Positions 50,390 to 61,089 of a stretch of DNA of 64,000 bases are shown piece after piece. This DNA comes from Camelus bactrianus. Taxonomy: Eukaryota; Chordata; Mammalia; Artiodactyla; Camelidae. Numbering within the stretch: the stretch's first letter is position 1; every line of letters begins with the position of its first letter. Made by a program: the position numbers and the translations under genes. Under the pieces are notes generated by a model. That model was not told the origin of the DNA and made no database searches. It worked only from the letters and a program-made list of their open reading frames with translations. The stretch is taken from the NCBI RefSeq assembly GCF_048773025.1, contig NC_133557.1, forward strand, positions 21,530,001 to 21,594,000, given 5' to 3'.

Positions 50390-51645
50390 CAACAGAGACT
50401 GTCAAACAAGGAATGAGAAAATAAGGCACAGACTGGGAGAAAACATTAGCAAAAAACCTATCTGATAAAGCACTATTATCCAAAATATACAAAGAATTCT
50501 TAAGATCAACAGTAAGAAAACTAACAACCCAATTAAAAAATGGGCAAAGGATCTGAACAAATACCTCACCAAAGAAGATATACAAATGGCAAATAAGCAT
50601 AGGAAAAGATGCTCCACGTCACATGTCATCAGGGAAATGCAAACTAAAACCGCAAGTAAATATCACTACACACCCATCAGAATGGCTAAAATCTCTTTCA
50701 GATCAAGTAACGATTCACAAAAGAAAATGCTCCAGATACTAATGCAAAATAAAACATTTCTAGGGTCAAAAAAAAAAAAAAAAAGGAAAGAAAAAGAATG
50801 GCTAAAATACAAAACATTAACAACACCAAATGCTGGTGAAGATATGAAACAACAGGAATTCTCATTCACTGCTGGTGGGAATGCAGAAATGGTACAGTCA
50901 TTTGGAAGAGAGTTTGGCAACTTCTTACAAAATTAAATATGCTCTTACCATACAATCCAGCAATTGAGATTTTTGGTATTTGACCCAAATTAATTGAAAA
51001 CTTGTATCTACACAAAACCTATACATAAACATTTATAGCAGCTTTATTCATAGTTGCCAAAACTTGAAAGCAAGCAAAATGTCCTTTGTTAAATGAATGT
51101 GGTACATCCGTACAGTGGAATATTACTCAGCACTAAGATGAAATGAGTTACCAAGTCACGGAAAGACATGTAGAAACCTTAAATGCATATTACTAAGTGA
51201 AAATAGCCAAAGTGATAAGGCTACAGCCTGTGTGATTACAATTATAGGACATCTGGAAAAGGTAAAACAATGGAGACAATAAAAAGATCAGTGGTGGCTT
51301 GGGGTTGGGGGGAAGGAGGGGTGAATAGGGGATCTTTAGGGCAGTGAAATAATTCTGTATGATACTCTAGTGGTGGATGTAGGTCACTATACATTTGTGT
51401 AAACATATAGAATGTTACCCCCTCAAGACTGAAACCTAAGGTTAACGATGGAATTTGGTTGATAATAATGTGTCAGTGTGGCTTCACCCGTTATAGCAGA
51501 TGTACCTCTCTAGTGCAGGATGTGGAGGGTGGGGGAAGTGTGTGTGTGTTAGGACGGAGGGTAAATGGGAACTCCCTGTACTTTCCACTCAATTTTGCTG
51601 TGAATAAAAAACTGCTCTAAAAAAATATCTATTAAAAAAAAAAAC
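50390..51645 (+). mobile_element. L1 LINE, ORF2 end through 3' UTR to A tail
   Basis: 'atctgataaagcactattat', 'aaatgggcaaaggatctgaa', 'cactgctggtgggaatgcag', 'tggaatattactcagcacta', 'gctgtgaataaaaaactgct' and a final A run. The best continuous L1 in the window; ORF2 is not intact. A small retrocopy is inserted at 50693-50794. Confidence 0.95.
50693..50794 (+). pseudogene. 102-bp processed retrocopy of an unknown mRNA 3' end
   Basis: The insert interrupts the L1 ORF2-derived sequence cleanly. Perfect 14-bp AGAATGGCTAAAAT copies flank it (50679-50692, 50795-50808). It carries AATAAA at 50748-50753, then 14 nt, then 16-17 A and an A-rich remainder. Signal, spacing, tail and duplication together show reverse transcription of a polyadenylated RNA by L1 machinery with strong 5' truncation. 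About 75 nt of source sequence remain. I do not recognise the source and it matches none of the SINEs here. Confidence 0.8.
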
Positions 51646-51649
51646 GGGG

Positions 51650-51865
51650 TGGTTGGCCCTACCTGGATGCACTTAGATCACGTGTCTCTCTCTGATCTAA
51701 AATAATGGCCGGGAAACTGAACATGCGGGTCGACAGGTACATGCCCATCTCTGGAGTGGAATCAGCCATCCAGAACCATGTGGAATGGGGGTAGGGAGAG
51801 GTAGAACTCTGGGGAGAGAGTAAGTGCTTGTTTCCCAAGAAGAGGAGAATGGATACTGGGAGCTT
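51650..51865 (-). mobile_element. LTR-like relic, family A, partial
   Basis: 'tcagccatccagaaccatgt', 'gtagggagaggtagaactct', 'gaggagaatggatactggga' match the reversed 5' end of the family. Confidence 0.6.
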
Positions 51866-52029
51866 AAATCAATGGACTTTGTCCTTGACAAAGAGGAGAA
51901 TCCGATCCTATAATCAGGCAGAGCAGAGTCCAGAGGCCTGGCGGTGATAAAAGAGATGGAACTTGTGGACAGACTGAGTGGCGCGTTCTCTTTTAGGTGT
52001 CTAATTAACTCGCATTAAAGTCAACAACT

Positions 52030-52120
52030 TTATTAATGTATTGAACACCAAATAAGGGCCAGAGACTATGCTTGGAGCTGAAGAGACTTTTGTGAATAAT
52101 AACTCAGTGGACAAGTCCAT
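52030..52120 (-). mobile_element. L2 LINE 3' end (diverged)
   Basis: 'gtattgaacaccaaataagg', 'gccagagactatgcttggag'. Confidence 0.55.
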
Positions 52121-52129
52121 TAATTTTCA

Positions 52130-52620
52130 AAGGCTTCATGTTTATTCAATGAACATGTAGGAGACAGTTTCACCACTCCTAAATTAAATTACATATGACC
52201 TAATTAGAATATCCATAATCCCCCTAAATCACTGCAATTTCAGAGCATTCCAGGGGTCAGAGGAAGCCAAAGCAGTCACATGACTCACCACGACATACCT
52301 ACCCCCCCAGGCCTCCAGGATACAGGGCTAACTTTTGAACTTGACCAACGGATAGTGACCACTTAAAGGGGAGAAAATGCTCACCAACAGTTGCCCTTGG
52401 TTACCCTGAAGTAGTTAGACCCCCGAGTGCGTCAATTGGGAGATTTTGTAATTGTTCGAAAGAGTGAAACACAAACCATAAATTAATTAGCTGTTTTTAC
52501 ATGCCTTCCAAGAAACTGTTTTTACGTTGGCCTTTTAAAGCCAACAAAACCAGCTTTTTAATATAATGCATGAAATGAAACACAAACCCCTTTTATTCTG
52601 AATTTTAGCTTCTGGATACT
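52130..52620. other. Repeat-free block, candidate regulatory DNA
   Basis: No repeat recognised. It includes 'ttaattagctg' and a spaced inverted pair GTTGGC (52526-52531) / GCCAAC (52540-52545). Function unknown. Confidence 0.3.
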
Positions 52621-52628
52621 TTTGAAGT

Positions 52629-52680
52629 GGTTTTTTTCTTTTTTTCTCTTCTTCTTCTTTTTTTTTTTTTAATTTTTCTA
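52629..52680. repeat. Polypyrimidine tract
   Basis: T-rich with CTT units, GGTTTTTTTCTTTTTTTCTC and on to a 14-T run. Confidence 0.95.
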
Positions 52681-52944
52681 GGTTTTGCTTCACCAAACTC
52701 TGTATTGTTCCATTCCTGTCTGTGATAAAGAAGGCCACATCAATTTCTCTGCCCCCTCCACCCCGAATTGTTCCAATTTATATGTTAAAGAGACGTTTAC
52801 CAGAAGGGGAGAAGGACGGGCCACATCATTAACTCTGTCAATCTGCATTTATTAAGCACTTAGTATGGACTTGATACTATGGAAAACATCAAAGAAATGG
52901 ACCCTCCGGGCCGTCCATTAAGGAATCAAGACTCGTTCTCTAGC

Positions 52945-53075
52945 AGGGAGGGTATCGCCCAAGTGGTAGAGTGCACGCTCGGCATGCAGAAGGTCTTAGG
53001 TTCAATCCCTCGTACCATCTCTAAGAATAAATAAATAAACCTAATTACCTACACCCCCCCCAAACAAACAAACAA
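52945..53075 (+). mobile_element. Vic-1 SINE, diverged
   Basis: Head GGGAGGGTATCGCCCAAGTG, B box AGGTTCAATCC, tail AAATAAATAAACCTAATTAC. Imperfect flanks around AAGACTC...CTCTAGC (about 52929 and 53076). Confidence 0.94.
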
Positions 53076-53089
53076 AGACTCAGCCTCTA

Positions 53090-53165
53090 GCTGCATGATC
53101 TTAAGCTGGTTACTTACCATCTCTGAGCTTCTGGTTCCTGAATGTAAAATAAGGATGAACCATTA
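53090..53165 (+). mobile_element. MIR SINE core
   Basis: 'gatcttaagctggttactta', 'ccatctctgagcttctggtt', 'aatgtaaaataaggatga'. Confidence 0.85.
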
Positions 53166-53189
53166 CTCTTGCAAGTGGCTTATTTGCTC

Positions 53190-53300
53190 ATTTATTTCGC
53201 TTATTATTGGCTTGTTTCGACAAATAGAGTTTGAGTTTCTGCTCTGTGCCCTATACTGTTTCAGGAAGTAGGGACACACACGAGTGCTGGGAGTTGTAGA
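53190..53300 (-). mobile_element. L2 LINE 3' end
   Basis: 'tttctgctctgtgccctata', 'ctgtttcaggaagtagggac'. Confidence 0.65.
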
Positions 53301-53413
53301 GGGAGTTCGCTGGGGATGGAAACTGGGCTAAAGGAGGCAGCGCGCAGGTGAGCATTTACGGTAAATTACCCGCAGAGACCTCAGAAGAAAAGAACCAGAC
53401 TCTCTAAGGTCAC

Positions 53414-53872
53414 TGTATTAATTATCTACAGCTATGGAACAGTTTGCCTCAAAATCTGTCAGCTTCAAACAATAAACATTTCTCTTGCCATTTCTGTGGG
53501 TCAGGAATCCAGGAGGGCTTGGCTAGGTGGTCAGGGTCTCCCCTCTGGGGCTGCAGTCACTTGAAGGCTCAGTTAGGACTGGAGGATGGTGTCTGGGGTT
53601 CCTCAAGTGGCTGTTGGCAGGAAGCCGGAGTTCCTGCCACATGGGCCTCTTCATACGGCTGCTGCTGACAGGGCAGCTGGCTTTTCCCCTAAGCAAGTGA
53701 TTTAAGAAAGAGAAAGAGAGAGAGCAACCAAGACAGAAGCTTTCACTTCTGCCGAATTCTCTTGGTCTCACTGATCACCCCGCTGCGATGTGTTTCGGGG
53801 GACTACACAAAGGCGTGAGGGCCCGGGGGCAAGGGATTGTTGGGGGCTATTTGAGAGTCTGGCAACTAAAAC
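53414..53872 (-). mobile_element. Solo LTR, MLT1 group (MaLR fossil)
   Basis: 'tgtattaattatctacagct' at the left is the reversed LTR 3' end, followed by 'aataaacatttctcttgcca', 'ctgccacatgggcctcttca', 'acttctgccgaattctcttg' and 'ggggactacacaaaggcgtg'. Near full length, old. Confidence 0.82.
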
Positions 53873-53889
53873 CAGCCACAATTTTTGTG

Positions 53890-54700
53890 TGATTTCTTTA
53901 CTCATTTTAAATCAATATTCTTCTTTCTACTTAGTTTTGTACTGATAATTTTGTTTATTTGCTTGTTTTCAAAGAAGTCCTCCGGATTGTCCTCCTCAGG
54001 TCTCACTAAACCTGGATCCATCTCTGGTCCTAAAACAAGTCTGCTTTTTGTGACACTGGGAAGATTTTGCACACAGGGTGGAGAACAGGACCCAGTCCAG
54101 GGAAATTGCTGAGACCTGTCCTGTCTGGGGGGAACAGGTAGCTATCAGCTGCTCCCTCCCTGCCTTCATGCAAAATTCCTTTTGAAGCTTAAACTCCTAG
54201 AATCAAACCAGAGGTTTTGATGAGTGGCAAAGAAATAAAGTCCTGTTTGCACACTGTGATGCGATGTAGTTAAACATTTTGACAATGATCAGGTGAAGCC
54301 TTCCCTGGTATTGACTCGGCTCTCCTATAAGCGACTGTGCCTGGCAGCAGGGTCCCTGGGCCAAGTGATTGGAGCACTCACTTTCAGATTCATTGGCTTG
54401 CATGGTCTCTTTCTTCTTAAACCACACGAGCGATGAAATGCAATTTTTTTCTTCTTTGTTTTCTTTCCTAATGCAGCAAGAAAAACAAAGCTGGCTTTTA
54501 AACCCCAGTGCATCTATTAACTTTTGAGGTTCCAGCTATAAATTAGCAAAAACAAAACAAATAAACCCAAAACCCCAGCTCTTTTGGTCCTTCCTTGAAT
54601 TTTTATGATCTGAGATAAATCAGGTTTTCCCAACCCCTGTCTCACTCCCTGTTCCCCTGCCAAGATAGATACTAAATGGTGTGTTGTGATTTGTTAAAAA
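53890..54700. other. No recognised feature in about 800 bp
   Basis: Unique-looking with a few A- and T-rich patches; no exon supported. Confidence 0.45.
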
Positions 54701-54715
54701 AAAAAAAAAAAAGGC

Positions 54716-54925
54716 CACCATTTATTGAATGCATATTTTGTGGTACAGTGTCTTTATGTTATTTCATTTGCCACTCATTTAACAGGATGATTCCCATTTT
54801 GCAGATTAGGCTCAGAGAAGCTGTATGATTTGCGTAAGGTCACACAGCACATTAATGATGAAATTGGGCTTGAATGGAGGTTTGTCGGGCTTAGGAACTC
54901 ATGTTCTTTTTACTATGTGGCCCTC
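54716..54925 (-). mobile_element. MIR SINE, nearly complete
   Basis: 'ccatttattgaatgcatatt', 'attcccattttgcagattag', 'tgcgtaaggtcacacagcac', 'gggcttgaatggaggtttgt'. Confidence 0.96.
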
Positions 54926-55600
54926 CTCCATTGCCTGATTAGGTCAGATTCTCCTATTATATGATTTGATAGCATCCAGTAATTACTAAATTTCATTATT
55001 ATATTATCTTGTAACAGTTATCTATTGCTGTGTAACAAACTACTCCAAAACATAATTGCTTAAAACAACCATTTTTTTCTTAGGAGTCTTTGGGTTGGTG
55101 TATATACCTTTTGTTTGTTGCACCTGGGGTTGCTCATGCAGCTGCATTCAGCTGGAGGGTCAGCTGGGACAGCCAGATAGCTGGGTCTCTCTCATCCTGT
55201 GGTCTTTCTTTCAGGCCTTTTGCTGTGTGGTAGACTCGGGGCAGAGTTTCCAAGAAAGTGAAAATAAAAGCTGCAAGGCCTTTCAAAGTCTAGTCTCTGG
55301 AATTTGTACAGTGTCCCTTGGACTCATTATATTGGTTGAAACAAATTCCAATAAGCTTTACGTAGGTTTAAACCATGTCAGTCTTTTCACAGCTGTTTCC
55401 CCCTTGCCTAAAACAGAGCTGGTACTTAGAATATTTGTTGACATAAATGTGATTATCTCCATGTATTTTTCTCCTAGCACTGTAGTTTGTACATAGTAGA
55501 AGTTCCCCAAACGGTGATTATTATCTGATAGCTTCCCCAGGAGAGATAAATAATATAGATGATTTTTATTGCTACAGGGACAACTTCCACTTCCACAGAA
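54926..55600 (+). mobile_element. L2 LINE pieces around an LTR
   Basis: About 54926-55008 ('gatttgatagcatccagtaa') and about 55385-55510 ('ttgcctaaaacagagctggt', 'acttagaatatttgttgaca') are plus L2 separated by an MLT1-type LTR. 55510-55600 is weak. Confidence 0.55.
55009..55360 (-). mobile_element. MLT1-group LTR (MaLR fossil) in L2
   Basis: 'tgtaacagttatctattgct', 'gtgtaacaaactactccaaa', 'gcttaaaacaaccatttttt', 'agctgcaaggcctttcaaag'. Partial, old. The 146-codon frame here is incidental. Confidence 0.8.
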
Positions 55601-55699
55601 TGACACAGAATGATCTTCATTGTCCTTCCCAACCTATCCCTAATTTCTTGTTATCTGATACTCAGTAAATTGCTAGAGCTACATCACCAAATTAATAGA

Positions 55700-55950
55700 G
55701 AGGCAGTGGAAAATGAGGATAAAGTGTATGGTCCTGGAGTTCAAAACCTGGCCCCAGCTCTTACTATGAGGCCTTGGGCAAGGCATTTAAATTCTCTGTG
55801 CTTTTGTTTTCTCAGCTGTAAAATAGGCATAATACTAGAATATAGGTTTTGAGATTGATGAAAAACCAAATGGGTTAATACTTGTGTAAAGTATTTACAA
55901 GAGATGTTGACATGCCATCACAGCTATATAAGAGTTAACTATTATTGTAA
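55700..55950 (+). mobile_element. MIR SINE, nearly complete
   Basis: 'cctggagttcaaaacctggc', 'tactatgaggccttgggcaa', 'ttctcagctgtaaaataggc', 'gagttaactattattgtaag'. Confidence 0.96.
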
Positions 55951-55959
55951 GTAACCTAC

Positions 55960-56344
55960 AGTGCCTGACTTCAAGTTTCCAATGAGTCACTTTCTTAAGA
56001 TACCACATAGACTTTTGAGAGCTGTTGTTCTCTGCCTTATCCAATAATCTTCAGAGAGTCAGGAAGCCGTCGAGATGAGCTCTGAACAAGAGTGAAAGCA
56101 ATCTTGCCCAGTTCATGGTTGGGTAGCTTTAATTCACCAATTTCTAATTTCATATATAGTGTTTAGATTTTTTAACAGTAGTTTTCCATCCGTGTAAAGG
56201 AAGATGCCTTTGGTAGGGAAGTCAGCTCTACAAGCTTAAACAGAAAAATTCTATGACAGCATGGAGCTTTCTTTTATTATTATTTCATTATAGAAAATTT
56301 CAAACATATTCAAAACGAGAACCATCATCCGGTGGTTTGAAAAA
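55960..56344. other. Mostly unassigned
   Basis: About 56270-56320 ('cattatagaaaatttcaaac') looks like a short L1-type fragment. Nothing else recognised. Confidence 0.4.
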
Positions 56345-56530
56345 CATCTAGTCAAATATATGGTGGTTTGTCTATAAAAAGGCATACTGCAGACTTTACA
56401 AACAGAAAGGTGTTCTGTTATGGAAAAGATGTCTAAGAAAATTAAGCTAAAAAAAGTTGTGAAACACTCTACACACTATGTTTCCATTTGTTATAAAAGC
56501 AATGTATTTTGCCAACACATGTTTGTAACG
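56345..56530 (+). mobile_element. Old L1 fragment
   Basis: 'ggaaaagatgtctaagaaaa', 'gaaacactctacacactatg', 'tttccatttgttataaaagc'. Confidence 0.6.
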
Positions 56531-56542
56531 TCTCAATTATGC

Positions 56543-56685
56543 TTTTTTAAAAAATGAAGTTAAAAATTTTTTTTTGAGAGGGAGGTAATTAGGTTTTATT
56601 TATTTAAAATGGAGGTAATGGGGGTTGAACCCAGGACCTCATACATGCCAAGCATGCGCTCTACCACTGAGCTATAACCTCCCCT
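56543..56685 (-). mobile_element. Vic-1 SINE
   Basis: Minus copy with full tail (reverse GGGAGGTAATTAGGTTTTAT) and a head with few changes. Flanking duplication not clear. Confidence 0.95.
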
Positions 56686-56745
56686 AACTCATGTACTCTT
56701 GCAGAGCCTAGAAGAGTAGGCAGGGTGCCAAACAAGCTTACTGCC

Positions 56746-56752
56746 ACACAAG

Positions 56753-56796
<44 letters not shown>

Positions 56797-56810
56797 CACA
56801 CACACACACG
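56746..56810. repeat. (CA)n microsatellite
   Basis: About 30 CA units with one interrupting CG; about 60 bp from the SINE on its left. Confidence 0.98.
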
Positions 56811-57190
56811 GAAAACACTCTTCCTCGCTGACTCATTCTGCAGTTCCTACAGGTTCAGGGAGGTGGGTCCTCTCATCTCTGCTCTCTCCGGGAATCCAGC
56901 TCTGCCCTGGATGCAGCTTTTAATCTTGGGGTTCCCAGTTTTGTGGTTTGAGATGGCAACACTCTTGATTTCATCTGGAATTGTCTCAGCAGGAGGCTAC
57001 AGTATTCTGAAGTTCTCAGAGGGACATGCTTTTTGTAAGACACTCACCTCTTTCTCTTGCTAATGTTGAGTGCCTTCCTGGGCTCCACTCTCTCCCATTA
57101 TCCTTCTGGACCGAGGTGGGGAAGGAAGAAGGTGTGACAAAGAAAGAAATTCCTTTTTGCCTCCTAGGAGCTTAGAGATTCTGGAAGTTA
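56811..57190. other. No recognisable feature
   Basis: Unique-looking sequence; frames through the CA repeat extend into it but are not genes. Confidence 0.45.
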
Positions 57191-57194
57191 ACAT

Positions 57195-57410
57195 CTTTGG
57201 AGCATTTGCCTTGAAGTAGATACTTTGCTGAGTGCTTTATACTTAAAAACTCCTTTGGTGTTTGCAACCAACCTGGGGGATGGGTACTATTATTCTCCTC
57301 ATTTTTGGGATGAGGAAGATGCAGAGAGTTCAGAGATGTGCCCAAAGTCATACTGGTAAGCATGGGCTGCCTTTGAACCTCAATCTCTTAACCACTATGA
57401 ACCTGCTGCC
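57195..57410 (-). mobile_element. MIR SINE
   Basis: 'actttgctgagtgctttata', 'gatgggtactattattctcc', 'agatgtgcccaaagtcatac'. Confidence 0.95.
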
Positions 57411-57424
57411 TAAACACAAAGAAT

Positions 57425-57545
57425 ATTCTAGAAAGACAACAGAAAAAGAGCTCTCACAGTGGTCACCTCTGGGGATGGAGCCTGGGCTGCGCAGAAGAGC
57501 AAGGAGTCTTCTTTCCCACCTACTACTTTGGCCAAACAGGTGATA
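57425..57545 (+). mobile_element. Old L1 3' fragment
   Basis: 'cagtggtcacctctggggat' with weak flanks. Confidence 0.55.
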
Positions 57546-57559
57546 GAGCAGAGTTGTGG

Positions 57560-57815
57560 CTCCATCAGAGCACAGATTCAGGCACCAAGTGGTCTGAGTT
57601 CAAATGAGGCTGACTGGCTGGCTGGCAACTTTGGGCAAGTGACGGCACCACTCGGCAATTCAGTGTCCCCACTGTTCCAGTGGCAATGGTGATGATCATA
57701 ATGTCTGCTTCATCGGGTTGCTTGAGAATTTAAATGAGTTAAGATATTCCTAAAATGTTTAGAACAGTGCCCTGTCACATATTAAACACCAGACAGATGT
57801 TAACTATTACTATTC
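57560..57815 (+). mobile_element. MIR SINE, nearly complete
   Basis: 'caactttgggcaagtgacgg', 'gagaatttaaatgagttaag', 'ttagaacagtgccctgtcac', 'gttaactattactatt'. Confidence 0.95.
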
Positions 57816-57889
57816 TAAGCACTGACATCTTTTCATGAATATGTATTAATTTTAAAAATAATAAAAATAACATATCAGTTCTTTTAAAA

Positions 57890-58345
57890 GGCCAACTAAA
57901 ATGTCTAATAACGTTAGACATACGCCTACCCTATGACCCAGTAATTCCACTCCTGGGTTAAGAGAAATGAGTGCACATGACCACGGAAAGACTTATATGT
58001 GAGTGTTCATAACAGCTTTTTCTCATAATAGACCAAGCTGGAAATGTTCACCAACCAGAGGACAGCTAAGTTAATGGTGATACTGTCAGTACCAGAAAAT
58101 GGAGTACTCAACAGAAAAAAAGAAAGAAATAGTTTAAAAAAAAGACACTATTGATGCAAACAACAGTTAACACGATTTAATCTGAAAAATATTATTTAAC
58201 TAAAAGAAACCAGATACAAAAGAGTTCATTCTGTGTGATTCCATGTATGTGAAGTCCAGGAACAAGGCAAACTCGTGGTGATAGAGATCAGAATAGTTAA
58301 CTGGGTTTGGGGAGGGGCAGGTGGGAACTTTCTGGGGGATAGAAA
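57890..58345 (+). mobile_element. Old L1 3' region
   Basis: 'cctatgacccagtaattcca', 'ctcctgggttaagagaaatg', 'attccatgtatgtgaagtcc', 'aggaacaaggcaaactcgtg'. A MER20 follows directly. Confidence 0.93.
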
Positions 58346-58548
58346 TATTTTGTGCCCCAGAAGACATGTGGCGATGTCTGGAGACATTTTTGGTTGTCAC
58401 AACTGGCAGAGAGGATAAGTACTACTGGCATCTGGTGGGCAGAGGCCAGAGATGTTGCCAGACATCCTCCAGTGTTCAGGACAGCCCCACAGCAGAGAAT
58501 TATCCGGCCCCAGATGTCAATAGTACAGGGACTGAGAAACTTGGGGAT
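58345..58548 (+). mobile_element. MER20 (hAT-Charlie)
   Basis: 'ggcgatgtctggagacattt', 'ttggttgtcacaactggcag', 'gcatctggtgggcagaggcc', 'ttatccggccccagatgtca'. Left terminal bases missing. Confidence 0.97.
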
Positions 58549-58629
58549 ACAGTTTAAATTGCTTAAATATGACCAAGGATTCCTGCATCCTGATAGATAC
58601 TTGCCATTATTATAAGCAAAATCTGAGTG

Positions 58630-58985
58630 GCAGAGATGGCTAGTTACCCTTGGGATAGAATTGTCACTGGAAAGAAGCTGCTCAGTCAGGGACATTTCCC
58701 AGCCCCCTTTGCATCTGGGTACAGCCAGGCTATTCATTCTTGCGAGTAGAATATGAGCAAAAGCGATGTATGTTAGCTCAGGGCAAGGCAGTCAAGAACA
58801 CGTGTGCCTTCCCCACTCTTTTTCTCCTGTCACCACTGGATGCAGACAATGATGGAGAGCTGTCAATCAACTGGCAACCCAGCACAGGATAGCAATGTGA
58901 ACAGGAGAGAAAATTCTGTTATACAAACCCTGGAATATTGGGGTTTATTTGTTACAGTGGCTAGTGTGACTCTAATAGGGTGCTT
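58630..58985 (+). mobile_element. LTR-like relic, family B
   Basis: 'agtagaatatgagcaaaagc', 'gatgtatgttagctcagggc' and 'ggtttatttgttacagtggc' fit the family. Diverged. Confidence 0.6.
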
Positions 58986-59034
58986 GACAAAAAAATACAG
59001 TCTCTGAAGGGCAGATCTTCCAAGCTGACCTATT

Positions 59035-59130
59035 AAGGGACAGTTAATCTCACTTGTAAATTCTCTGAGAGCAGAGATCATGTGATACACATTTTCTTAA
59101 TCCCCCATAAGGCTAAGCCCTATGTTTCTT
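59035..59130 (+). mobile_element. L2 LINE 3' end
   Basis: 'aattctctgagagcagagat', 'catgtgatacacattttctt', 'aatcccccataaggctaagc'. Confidence 0.75.
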
Positions 59131-59214
59131 TCTCTTTTTTTCCTCCAAATCATATGGCTCCATAGATGGAAGAGAATTTAAGTGTCCTTTTTTAATCTTT
59201 CTAGGGCACTATTT

Positions 59215-59570
59215 ATTGGACCACAAAACGCCAACTCCTACACTCTGATCCCATGTGTTCTGGGGTTGAAGTTACCTTACCCAATGCTCCAGAATTAGGT
59301 TCTGACTGGCTCAAATCAATCAGTGTATTTTCTTTCCCCTAATATTAGTCCTTTGGGTCAAAGATGGGCACATAACCAAGTCAGAGCCAACGTGATGCAA
59401 GACAGTAGCTGAGGCTCTTGCAGGAAAACAGTTTCTTCACTTTCCAGAGAGAACCATGAGTATGTTCCCTCTTCGCCCAGGTGCTGGTGCAGGTTTGTGA
59501 GGATTCCAGCTGCTGCAGTCACTTTGCTAACAAGAGAGCAATGCTTGGAGCTTTCAAGGAGCCGCAGGTA
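59215..59570 (+). mobile_element. LTR-like relic, family A
   Basis: 'ggttctgactggctcaaatc', 'gtcaaagatgggcacataac', 'caagtcagagccaacgtgat'. A second relic in reverse follows at once. Confidence 0.6.
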
Positions 59571-59574
59571 GAGA

Positions 59575-59930
59575 TGGTTCTCAGGAGCTCAAGCAGGGTC
59601 AGGACCTAAGTTCTTTCTGCATTTCCTCTCGGCCTCTCGCAGCATCTTAGCTTTGCTCACTTGTGGTGGCAAGATAATACCCACAATTCCAAACATTCCA
59701 ATCACAATGTCACATATGTCTGTAATGAGAAAAAACCTTTCCCAGAAGCACTCATTTCTCCTCTTGTTGCTCTAGAGAGCATCACATGACAATGCCCAAC
59801 CAATCACTATAAAGTATCTCGACTTCCGTAACTGGCTGTATGTACCATGACTCTCTTCTTCAGTTTGAGGCTGTTACTGGGACCCATCTCTCTGGAAGGT
59901 GGAAGGTGAACAACTGGTCACAATCAGAAT
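59575..59930 (-). mobile_element. LTR-like relic, family A
   Basis: 'cactcatttctcctcttgtt', 'catcacatgacaatgcccaa', 'ccaatcactataaagtatct' read as reversed family A. Head-to-head with the previous relic. Confidence 0.5.
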
Positions 59931-60009
59931 TCTGATTTAAAAAGGGAGAAAAAAAATTTTTTTTAGTAGGCCAACAATAGTGCCTGCAATATATCTTATC
60001 ATTAATTAT

Positions 60010-60780
60010 AGATCTGTGTATATAGATATATCAGTCAATTGCAAATAATAGAAAATCAAAAAGAAAAAAAATGTTAGAGAGAAATTGCTTGGCTTCCATA
60101 TCTCAAAAGTTCATGGGTATCAGCTTCAGGCGTGGCTGGATCTGGGCAACAAAGTCCTCAATACTTGTTCCCATTTTTCATCTCTTGTCTGTTTTCCTGA
60201 ATACTGGCTTTATTCTCAGGCAGAAGCTTACTAAGTGATGGCCCCAGAAGCTACAAGCTTTCTTCCTGCTTAGCAACTCCAGAATAAGTATCCTTTTTTT
60301 TTGAGTTATAGTCAGTTTACAATGTTGTATCAATTTCTGATGTACAGCACAATTCTTCAGTCATACACGAATATACCTATATTCATTTTCATATTCTTTT
60401 TCACCATGAGCTACTATAAGATACTGAATATATTTCCCTGTGCTATACAGTATAAACTTGTTTATCTATTTTACATATACCAGTCAGTATCTGCAAATCT
60501 CAAGCTCCCAGTTTATCCCTTCCACCCCTCTCCCCTTATGGCAACCACAAGAATAAGTATCTCTTAGGCAATTGTTGCAACAAAAGTTTAAAGACTGAGC
60601 TTCAGTGACTTCGTTTGGATCACAACTCTGTCCTTGCACTAATCTCTGTACCCAGGAGGAATGAAAAGCTATCAGTGGCCAAGTCTAAATCTTGTGTCCA
60701 CCTCTTGAACCATTGAGGTCATCACTATCTCTAAACAGATTAAGAACGTGGGAAAAGAAACCAGAATGCTACTAAACTGG
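60010..60780 (-). mobile_element. LTR-like relic, family A, split by L1
   Basis: Left part: 'gcttcaggcgtggctggatc', 'gctttattctcaggcagaag', 'gcttagcaactccagaataa'. Right part after the L1: 'aagactgagcttcagtgact' and weaker blocks to about 60780. Old, non-coding. Confidence 0.65.
60293..60549 (-). mobile_element. Young L1 3' end with 12-bp TSD
   Basis: 'gagttatagtcagtttacaa', 'gctatacagtataaacttgt', 'tcaagctcccagtttatccc'. AGAATAAGTATC at 60281-60292 and 60550-60561 flanks it perfectly. 5'-truncated to about 257 bp. Confidence 0.95.
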
Positions 60781-60929
60781 ACTCTGAGGGACTAGATGAC
60801 CCTGAAGGCGCCTCCCAGCTCCAATGTGCTTTGCACCAAAGGAGCAGGTTGGTTCCTCAGACTTTCTTTGGTTCCTTCATTGATTCCTACCTGTGGTTGA
60901 GACTGATTCTCCTTACCTAGTCTGTTAGA

Positions 60930-61085
60930 CCGGTCCTTCTCAAAGCCTAATGTGCACATATATGTATATACACACACACATACATACATATCTTTTTTTT
61001 TTTTTTTAATGCAGATTCTGATTCAGCAGATCTGAGTTGGAACCAGAGTCTCTATTTCCATGGACCATACTTTGAGCAGCAAAGG
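60930..61085 (+). mobile_element. MER5 copy carrying a microsatellite
   Basis: 'ccttctcaaagcctaatgtg' on the left and 'tgcagattctgattcagcag', 'tctgagttggaaccagagtc' on the right are MER5. A TA/CA/T-run piece at about 60958-61008 interrupts it. Confidence 0.75.
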
Positions 61086-61089
61086 GTCA

